The translations under genes were made by a program, and so were the position numbers. From Mucilaginibacter sp. (GTDB lineage Bacteria; Bacteroidota; Bacteroidia; Sphingobacteriales; Sphingobacteriaceae), in contig NZ_JAQBOW010000128.1 of NCBI RefSeq assembly GCF_028287845.1, forward strand, positions 1 through 34,601: a DNA stretch of 34,601 bases. Direction: 5' to 3'. The notes beneath the pieces were generated by a model. It was not told where the DNA came from, ran no database searches, and was given only the letters and a program-made list of their open reading frames with translations. How positions within the stretch are numbered: position 1 is the stretch's first letter; every line of letters begins with the position of its first letter. This document shows positions 15,069 to 21,372 of the stretch, piece after piece.

Positions 15069-16532
15069 ATGAAACAAAATTTGTTTGTTTACAATACTTT
15101 AGCCCGCAAAAAAGAAGAATTTAAACCGCTTAACGCGCCCCATGTAGGCATGTACGTGTGCGGCCCTACCGTTTATAGTGATGTTCACCTGGGCAATTGC
15201 CGCACCTATATTTCATTCGATTTAATGTTTCGTTACCTTAACCATATTGGTTACAAGGTGCGTTACGTGCGCAATATTACCGATGCAGGGCACTTAGAAG
15301 GGGATGGCGGTGATATGGGCGAAGATAAAATATCAAAAAAAGCCAAAATAGCCCAACTTGAGCCAATGGAAATTGTACAGCAATATACCGTTGGTTTTCA
15401 TGATGTGCTGCAAATATTTAACACGCTGCCGCCAAGCATTGAGCCTACAGCTACAGGGCATATAATTGAGCAGATAGAACTGGTAAAAATAATACTGGAA
15501 AAAGGATATGCTTATGAGGTGGATGGCTCGATTTATTTCGACGTTGAAAAATATAATAAGACCCAGGATTATGGGATTCTAAATGGCCGTAAACTGGAAG
15601 ACCTACTAGTTAACACCCGTATCTTAGGCGGTCAGGGTGATAAACACGGTCCGCTTGACTTTGCATTGTGGATAAAAGCCAAGCCTGAACATTTAATGAA
15701 GTGGCCCTCGCCCTGGGGCGTTGGCTTTCCGGGGTGGCATTTAGAGTGTTCGGCTATGAGCCATAAATATTTGGGCGAGCAATTTGATATTCATGGTGGT
15801 GGTATAGACTTAATGCCTACACATCATACTAATGAAATAGCACAAAACGTGGCTTGCTGCGGTAAAAACCCGGCTACCTACTGGATACATACCAATATGT
15901 TGACGGTAAACGGACAAAAAATGTCAAAATCATTAGGTAATAGTTTTTTACCCCATGAGCTTTTTACCGGCCAGCATTCTATATTAGACAAGGGATACAG
16001 CCCCATGACCGTGAAGTTTTTCATGCTGCAAGCGCATTATCGTAGTACGTTAGACTTTGGCAACGAAGCCATGGAGGCATCAGAAAGAGGATTTAAACGC
16101 TTAATGAATGCGGTTACTTTGCTGGATACCTTAAAAACATCCAGCAGTACAGATGTAGACATAGCGCCTTTACAACAACGCTGCTATGCGGCTATGAATG
16201 ATGACTTTAACAGCCCGGTTTTAATTGCCGAATTATTTGAAGCTTCGCGAATTATTAATTCTGTGCATGATGGCAAAATGAAAATAGATGCAACCAACCT
16301 GCAACTTATAAAAAACATGATGAACATTTTTGTGTTTGATGTTTTAGGATTAAAGAATGAACAAGCCGCTAATGATGACCTGCCTAAAATATTAAACCTG
16401 ATTGTTACCTTACGTAACGAAGCCAAAGGCAACCAGGATTATGCTACATCAGATAAAATAAGGGATGGATTACAAAAAATTGGCTTTCAACTAAAAGATG
16501 GTAAAGAAGGCACTCACTGGAGTAAAATTTAA
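15069..16532 (+). CDS. cysS: Cysteine--tRNA ligase
   Basis: This 487-residue class I aminoacyl-tRNA synthetase starts MKQNLFVYNTLARKKEEF and carries CGPTVYSDVHLGN, where Cys31 is a zinc ligand and HLGN (40-43) is the HIGH motif. KMSKS is at 284-288. Cys227, His252 and Glu256 complete the zinc site that selects cysteine. Length is normal for the family. It charges tRNA-Cys in the cytosol. The ATG at 15069 lies only 5 bases after a TAAGTTTG promoter element, and I see no Shine-Dalgarno sequence. Confidence 0.98.
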   Translation: MKQNLFVYNTLARKKEEFKPLNAPHVGMYVCGPTVYSDVHLGNCRTYISFDLMFRYLNHIGYKVRYVRNITDAGHLEGDGGDMGEDKISKKAKIAQLEPMEIVQQYTVGFHDVLQIFNTLPPSIEPTATGHIIEQIELVKIILEKGYAYEVDGSIYFDVEKYNKTQDYGILNGRKLEDLLVNTRILGGQGDKHGPLDFALWIKAKPEHLMKWPSPWGVGFPGWHLECSAMSHKYLGEQFDIHGGGIDLMPTHHTNEIAQNVACCGKNPATYWIHTNMLTVNGQKMSKSLGNSFLPHELFTGQHSILDKGYSPMTVKFFMLQAHYRSTLDFGNEAMEASERGFKRLMNAVTLLDTLKTSSSTDVDIAPLQQRCYAAMNDDFNSPVLIAELFEASRIINSVHDGKMKIDATNLQLIKNMMNIFVFDVLGLKNEQAANDDLPKILNLIVTLRNEAKGNQDYATSDKIRDGLQKIGFQLKDGKEGTHWSKI

Positions 16533-16618
16533 TTCATTAAATAACGTTAATCATAAAAGCAGATGCAGCCGGGCTCATGTCCGGTTTAATTAAAAATCGA
16601 CCAAAAAATCTATTACAA

Positions 16619-17488
16619 ATGAAAAAAAAATTACTGGCTGTTATTGCCTTTATTAGTTATGCTGCAATAGCTGTAGCGCAGGGTGGTCCTGCCCAGGTTA
16701 GTAAAGTTGTTGAGGCCGAAGATAGTTTTAATAAATTAGTTGCCCGTAAAGGCATAAAAGAAGGTTTTTTAGCTGTAACCGATCCGGAAGGTATTGTATT
16801 TAAACCAAGGCCCATCAAAATCACTGATTTTTATAGTAACATTGAAAAACAGCCGGGCACCTTACAATGGCAGCCTAAATTTGCCCGTATATCTTTTAAC
16901 GGCGATTTGGCTTTTACAGCCGGCCCTTATATTTATCAAAATGGTAAAACTGATGATGATAAGGTATATGGTGATTATGTTTCTATATGGCGTGCAGATG
17001 CTGAAAACAAACTTAAATTATTAATTGATCTGGGCATACAGCATCCCGAAGCCGAACAAGAAACCCCTGCAGATTTTAAAGAGCCCGATGCTACAAAAAA
17101 AGTAACGCTAAATAAAGACCCTTTTGGCGGTAAAAATATCATATTGCTTACCGATAAGTATTTTAATAATTCTTTACCCATATCTACATTAGCAGCATAT
17201 AAAGAATACTTGAGTCCTGAAGGGCGTTACTATTTCCCCGGATTTGAACCAATGACGGGTACTGATAAAATACTGAAGTTTTTGGGCAACGAAGCCATCA
17301 CTATAACTGCCGAAACAATTAGTGCCGGCCGTTCAACAAGTAATGATCTGGCTTATAGCTATGGCCGGGCACGCATTAAAAAAGGCAATATTGTAAGCGA
17401 TTACAATTACGCGCGAATCTGGGAAGTGGATAATGCCAGCCACAAATGGAATATTTTGCTGGAAGTGTTTTCGGCGATTGAGAATTAG
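16619..17488 (+). CDS. Exported NTF2-like (SnoaL/DUF4440-type) protein
   Basis: From ATG 16619 the protein has 289 residues with a signal peptide, MKKKLLAVIAFISYAAIAVAQ. The frame is open back to 16577, but that start would put 14 residues before a complete signal peptide. The mature part looks like two NTF2-type cone domains, about 28-125 and 180-288. The first contains a pattern seen in DUF4440/SnoaL proteins (FARISFNGDLAFTAGPYIY and DYVSIWR), and the second repeats it loosely (DLAYSYGRARIKK and YARIWEV). No catalytic residues stand out; members may bind small ligands. It follows cysS by 86 bases and may be read from its own promoter. Confidence 0.7.
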   Translation: MKKKLLAVIAFISYAAIAVAQGGPAQVSKVVEAEDSFNKLVARKGIKEGFLAVTDPEGIVFKPRPIKITDFYSNIEKQPGTLQWQPKFARISFNGDLAFTAGPYIYQNGKTDDDKVYGDYVSIWRADAENKLKLLIDLGIQHPEAEQETPADFKEPDATKKVTLNKDPFGGKNIILLTDKYFNNSLPISTLAAYKEYLSPEGRYYFPGFEPMTGTDKILKFLGNEAITITAETISAGRSTSNDLAYSYGRARIKKGNIVSDYNYARIWEVDNASHKWNILLEVFSAIEN

Positions 17489-17493
17489 GTTTG

Positions 17494-17577
17494 AAGATTG
17501 GTTATTGAAAATTAAAGATTAGGCTATCAGTGTTTAAAACATATTCTAATAATCTTTAATCTTCAATAACCAATCTT
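17494..17577. terminator. Long inverted repeat between converging genes
   Basis: A 28-base arm (17494-17521) pairs with 17550-17577 with a single mismatch, around a 28-base loop. The right arm reaches into the stop codon of the MoxR gene. The position between two converging genes suggests a two-way transcription stop. Its AT-rich sequence and length also fit a palindromic intergenic repeat. Confidence 0.6.
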
Positions 17578-18539
17578 TAGAATAGCTGTTCAATAATATC
17601 ATCTGTTGACAGGCCCTCGGCTTCTGCATGATAGCTGCGCACAATGCGATGACTCAATATAGGTTTTGCAACAGCTTTCACATCTTCAATATCCGGCGAG
17701 TATTTGCCGTTAATAACAGCGTGGCATTTGGCCCCTAATATTAAAAACTGCGATGCGCGTGGCCCTGCGCCCCAGTTTAATAAACGTTTAACCTGTGGTG
17801 CTGCAAATTCGCGATCGGGTCGTGTTTTTGCTACCAGTTTAACAGCATACTCCAATACATTATCCGTAACCGGTATGTTGCGTACCAATTGTTGAAAGTA
17901 AATGATCTGCTCGGCATTTAATACTTTCTTAACAGAAGATTGCAGGGTACTGGTGGTATTTTTAACTATCTGCAGCTCTTCTTTAAAGGATGGATAGTTT
18001 AAAGATATCTTAAACATAAAACGATCAAGCTGGGCCTCGGGCAACGGGTAGGTGCCTTCCTGCTCTATCGGGTTCTGGGTAGCCAAAACAAAAAATGGTT
18101 GCGAAAGCTTATGTGTAATACCCGCTGCGGTAACCGCTTTTTCCTGCATAGCCTCTAAAAGCGCTGCTTGTGTTTTAGGTGGGGTGCGGTTTATCTCGTC
18201 GGCTAAAATTATATTTGAAAAAACCGGACCCGGAATAAATTTAAAGTTCCTGTCTTCGCCCAAAATTTCAGACCCGATGATGTCTGATGGCATCAAATCG
18301 GGGGTAAATTGTATGCGGTTAAAATTAAGATGGAGTACTTCTGATACGGTTTGTACCAATAACGTTTTTGCCAGGCCGGGCACACCCACTAACAGGCAAT
18401 GGCCATTGCTAAAAATGGATATCAGCACAAACTTTACAACTTCATCCTGCCCGACAATTACATTACTTATTTCTGAGCATATCTGCTCATAAGCGTGTTT
18501 TAAAGCATCTGCTGCTTCTACATCGGACGTGTGTTGCAT
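17577..18539 (-). CDS. MoxR-family AAA+ ATPase
   Basis: This 320-residue protein is a complete MoxR ATPase: Walker A GVPGLAKT at 52-59, Walker B with ILADEINR (Asp114, Glu115), followed by TPPKTQAALLEAM, and sensor ATQNPIEQEGTYPLPEAQLDRF. MoxR proteins act as chaperones that insert cofactors or remodel partners with VWA domains. The usual DUF58 and VWA partner genes are not next to it here: downstream is a convergent gene. Upstream, 4 bases away, lies the surA-like gene, so the two form one leftward transcript and may both serve envelope protein maturation. Confidence 0.93.
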   Translation of the reverse strand: MQHTSDVEAADALKHAYEQICSEISNVIVGQDEVVKFVLISIFSNGHCLLVGVPGLAKTLLVQTVSEVLHLNFNRIQFTPDLMPSDIIGSEILGEDRNFKFIPGPVFSNIILADEINRTPPKTQAALLEAMQEKAVTAAGITHKLSQPFFVLATQNPIEQEGTYPLPEAQLDRFMFKISLNYPSFKEELQIVKNTTSTLQSSVKKVLNAEQIIYFQQLVRNIPVTDNVLEYAVKLVAKTRPDREFAAPQVKRLLNWGAGPRASQFLILGAKCHAVINGKYSPDIEDVKAVAKPILSHRIVRSYHAEAEGLSTDDIIEQLF

Positions 18540-18543
18540 AGTT

Positions 18544-19920
18544 TTAAGGATTAACCTGCGCGGCTGTTGTTGTTGGTGTTGACCAATCTTTTAATACCGG
18601 GCATGCCTGGTATTGGGGGTCAAGCTTAATATAAGTTTCTCTTCTTTTCTTAGCAAACCACTGGCTAACGGTACGGTTAATTTTAGCATCGCTTGCCATC
18701 AGTTTTATTTTAGGAAGATCCTGAGCTAAATTAGCTTTATGCGCATCTGTTACAGATTTTAAATAAAATATGCGGTAGCTTTTTTTGCCCCTTTCATCTG
18801 TATACAATACTGGTTTTGATATTCCGCCAACTTTCATAGTATCAACCACTAATGCAATTTGCGGGTCAAGCTTGTCAGTAGGAATATAAGTGGTGCGTAC
18901 TTCAACGTTTTCAGGATTTAATATCATCCCGCCATTAAATTTGGTTTCCTTATTATCCGAATAAACAGAGGCTGCAGCCGAAAAGAAATCAACCTTGCGG
19001 TTTTTATCTAATAAATTATAAACGGTATCAGCTTTACCTTTAGCCCTTATAAGGCTTTCCTGGGTAATTGGCGGCGTAATTAAAATATGGCGCACATGTA
19101 CCTGCTCGCCGCGGCGTTCAATTACCTGCAAAAAGAAGAAGCCATAATCGGGCGATTCAAATACCGGCGAATATTCGCCCGCTTTTAGTTTAAATGCCCA
19201 GGCAGTAAATTCCTTAACAAAGGTATTACGGTCTGCAAAACCTACATCACCACCCTGTGGCGCCGATCCCGGATCTTGCGAATAAGCGGTCGCCAGCGAA
19301 GCAAAGTCTTCGCCTTTTTTTATCCTATTTAACAAATCCTGTGATTTTTGTCGGTAATATTCCTTTTCCTCTTTAGTGAGTTTAGGTTCCAAAACAATCT
19401 CGGCAACCTCAACCTCTTTATTAAACGTTGGCAAGCTGTCTTTAGACATTTTATTAAAATAATCCTTAACATCCTGTGGCGTAGTATTCAATTTCTCTGT
19501 AATGTGCTGACGCATTCTTTCTGCAACCAACATTTCTTTTACGTCCGGACGTATCTCGTCTTTATATTGTATAACAGACCGCCCTAAAAATTGCTCGAGT
19601 TTATCCTGCCCGCCAGCTTGTTGCATCATTCTGCGCATTCTGCGGTCAACTTCGCCATCAATATCATCCTCTTTTACATCAATACTATCTATAATAGCTT
19701 GCTGAACCAACAGCTTTTGTGTAATCAGATTTTGCGCTAAAAAGCATTTGTCAGTATGTGCGCCCTGCATGGTATATTGCGCGTTTAACAGCTCAATATC
19801 TGATTGTAGTATTACGTTTGCGCCTACAACAGCTACAATTTTGTCTAAAGTGATTTTCTGCGCGCTGGCTACAGATGCGAATAAAACTATGCTTAAAACT
19901 ACTATCCCAAACTTTCTCAT
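18544..19920 (-). CDS. Periplasmic SurA-like chaperone / peptidyl-prolyl isomerase
   Basis: This 458-residue protein starts with a signal peptide (MRKFGIVVLSIVLFASVASAQ) and a SurA N-terminal chaperone domain (about 22-165: ITLDKIVAVVGANVILQSDIE). Two parvulin (PpiC) domains follow, the first well conserved (about 168-270, with FASLATAYSQDPGSAPQGGDVGF), the second more diverged (about 275-385, from VHVRHILITPP). SurA escorts outer-membrane proteins through the periplasm to the BAM machine. The cysteine near residue 59 (HTDKCFLAQNL) and the one near the C-terminus (CPVL) are unusual for a periplasmic chaperone. It is paired with the moxR gene. Confidence 0.9.
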   Translation of the reverse strand: MRKFGIVVLSIVLFASVASAQKITLDKIVAVVGANVILQSDIELLNAQYTMQGAHTDKCFLAQNLITQKLLVQQAIIDSIDVKEDDIDGEVDRRMRRMMQQAGGQDKLEQFLGRSVIQYKDEIRPDVKEMLVAERMRQHITEKLNTTPQDVKDYFNKMSKDSLPTFNKEVEVAEIVLEPKLTKEEKEYYRQKSQDLLNRIKKGEDFASLATAYSQDPGSAPQGGDVGFADRNTFVKEFTAWAFKLKAGEYSPVFESPDYGFFFLQVIERRGEQVHVRHILITPPITQESLIRAKGKADTVYNLLDKNRKVDFFSAAASVYSDNKETKFNGGMILNPENVEVRTTYIPTDKLDPQIALVVDTMKVGGISKPVLYTDERGKKSYRIFYLKSVTDAHKANLAQDLPKIKLMASDAKINRTVSQWFAKKRRETYIKLDPQYQACPVLKDWSTPTTTAAQVNP

Positions 19921-19939
19921 GTATGTTACTTAAATATGC

Positions 19940-19957
19940 TATGGGTCGGTACCCATA
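19940..19957 (-). promoter_or_regulatory. Palindrome in the surA leader
   Basis: TATGGGT (19940-19946) and ACCCATA (19951-19957) are perfect complements separated by CGGT, about 20 bases upstream of the surA-like ATG. It could be an operator or a leader hairpin. No U tract follows on the minus strand, so it is unlikely to be a terminator. Confidence 0.3.
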
Positions 19958-20070
19958 AAAACGTCCGAATTTCGGTAAAATTTATTAATTATAACTGCAT
20001 AATTCTGGTCTTTTAATACAGCAGATTTATAATTATGCGAATATGCCAATAAAGCTTCAAACACTTTAAC

Positions 20071-20078
20071 TATTTTTG
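20071..20078 (+). promoter_or_regulatory. -7 element TATTTTTG before the gene at 20095
   Basis: TATTTTTG matches TAnnTTTG exactly and ends 16 bases before the GTG at 20095. A -33 TTTG is not evident, and the surroundings are AT-rich, so chance matches are likely. Confidence 0.3.
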
Positions 20079-20094
20079 GTTAAAATTTGTTAAA

Positions 20095-20670
20095 GTGAGA
20101 GCAGAGAACCCAACGGCATTACGATTTATTTTACAGGATGATATTTATCTGTTAACACCCGATAAAACTACCGCCGGTAAAGTACCCGCTGAGCCTATTG
20201 CAAAAACACTTACGGAACCTGCTGCAGAAGTATATACAGAACCCGTTGCAGAAAAAACTCCCGACCCCATTATTTTAAAAACGCCGCCGGTTAAACTAAA
20301 TTATTTAGGTGCGCATAAAAAAGGTTTCCTTGTACTTGTTCATTATACGGAGCATGAGTTTATTGCCGATGCTCATTTAACCGCGTTAGAAAGCATACTT
20401 AAACGTAAGGAGTATGCTATTGATGATGTAGCCATATTGAACATGGCCAAAGCGGCCATTACAGATATAGATAGCTTGTTAACTTATTTTGATCCCCAAA
20501 AACTTTTAGTGTTGGGCAAAAGCGCGTTACCAGGAAAAATAGAGGCGCTTACACTCAATCAACCAAAGCAAATAAGTAATGTTGTAACGCTGTATAGCTT
20601 TAGTTTTGAGGATATGATGAGCAGCACCGAAAATAAAAAAACTTTTTGGGACCAAATGAAAACCCTGTAA
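20095..20670 (+). CDS. Unknown protein with weak HolD (DNA polymerase III psi)-like features
   Basis: This 191-residue protein uses a GTG start; no earlier in-frame ATG exists. The first 25 residues form a short hydrophobic/acidic segment (ALRFILQDDIYLL). A Pro/Glu/Ala/Thr-rich linker with imperfect repeats (EPxAEx, about 30-65) follows, then a compact domain (about 70-191). That domain shows a strand (KKGFLVLVHY), a helix (DAHLTALESILKRKEYAIDDVA), a KLLVLG strand-turn, and a C-terminal helix ending NKKTFWDQMKTL. A Rossmann-like core with LVLG and a final K-x-x-W-x-x-[LM]-K is reminiscent of HolD, but I cannot confirm homology. It is 3 bases ahead of rdgB and surely co-transcribed. Confidence 0.7.
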   Translation: MRAENPTALRFILQDDIYLLTPDKTTAGKVPAEPIAKTLTEPAAEVYTEPVAEKTPDPIILKTPPVKLNYLGAHKKGFLVLVHYTEHEFIADAHLTALESILKRKEYAIDDVAILNMAKAAITDIDSLLTYFDPQKLLVLGKSALPGKIEALTLNQPKQISNVVTLYSFSFEDMMSSTENKKTFWDQMKTL

Positions 20671-20673
20671 GGT

Positions 20674-21252
20674 ATGTGCCAATTAGTATTTGCAACAAAC
20701 AATGCCCATAAACTGGAAGAAGTTGCCGCTAAACTTGAAGGGCGCATACAATTACTAAGTCTTAATGACATTAACTTCCATGATGACATTGCCGAAACAG
20801 GCGCAACCTTTAGGGAAAATGCGTCTATTAAAAGCCATTACATTTATAACAAATACCAGGTTAATTGCTTTGGCGATGATAGCGGGTTAGAGATAGATGC
20901 TTTAAATGGCGAACCCGGTGTTTATTCGGCACGTTACGCGGGCGAGCATGGTAATCATGCTGCCAACATGGCTAAGGTACTGGAAAAACTAAGTTCTGAA
21001 ATCAATCGTACAGCCCGTTTTCGCACAGTGATATCTCTGGTGCGGGGCGGTGACGAGCATTTTTTTGAGGGCACCGTTGAAGGTACTATTCGCCATGAAT
21101 TAAGCGGAACAGCCGGCTTTGGTTACGACCCCATATTTCAGCCGGATGGATATAACGTCACCTTTGCCGAAATGACCCTGGCCGAAAAGAACCAGATAAG
21201 CCATCGGGCAATTGCTGTAGAAAAATTGATTGAGTTTTTGAAGAAAATTTAA
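20674..21252 (+). CDS. rdgB: dITP/XTP pyrophosphatase (non-canonical purine NTPase)
   Basis: This 192-residue protein is a complete HAM1/RdgB enzyme: the N-terminal substrate loop LVFATNNAHKLEE (4-16), catalytic DDSGLEIDALNGEPGVYSARYAG (about 69-91), and the C-terminal GFGYDPIFQPDGYNVTFAEM and SHRAIA segments that read the base. It removes dITP, XTP and related deaminated purine nucleotides before they enter DNA or RNA. It starts 3 bases after the unknown gene, giving a nucleotide/replication-flavoured pair. Confidence 0.97.
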   Translation: MCQLVFATNNAHKLEEVAAKLEGRIQLLSLNDINFHDDIAETGATFRENASIKSHYIYNKYQVNCFGDDSGLEIDALNGEPGVYSARYAGEHGNHAANMAKVLEKLSSEINRTARFRTVISLVRGGDEHFFEGTVEGTIRHELSGTAGFGYDPIFQPDGYNVTFAEMTLAEKNQISHRAIAVEKLIEFLKKI

Positions 21253-21261
21253 TAATGGTTG

Positions 21262-21361
21262 TCATTTCCGGTTCGCCGGATGGCGGATAGAAATCGTATA
21301 CAATTTAATTATCACCTGCTGCTTGTACAAGATTTCTCCTCGTGCCCCCGTCGAAATTTGA
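21262..21361. repeat. Degenerate inverted intergenic repeat
   Basis: Between converging rdgB and the OstA-like gene, GAAATCGTATACA (21290-21302) pairs imperfectly with TGTACAAGATTTC (21324-21336). The outer flanks also relate: GTCATTTC at 21271-21278 against a CGTCGAAATTTGAT stretch at the right end. The layout fits a decayed palindromic repeat of the kind I recall in this family. It may also act as a weak two-way terminator. Confidence 0.45.
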
Positions 21362-21372
21362 TATGAAGAATA

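Noticed and set aside
16561..16590. Short CCGG-N8-CCGG inverted repeat before the NTF2-like gene.
   Set aside because: A 4-base stem is too short to support a terminator or operator call.
19997..20038. GCATAATT/AATTATGC inverted repeat between the divergent surA-like and 20095 genes.
   Set aside because: Eight AT-rich bases with a 26-base spacer are easily expected by chance in this region.
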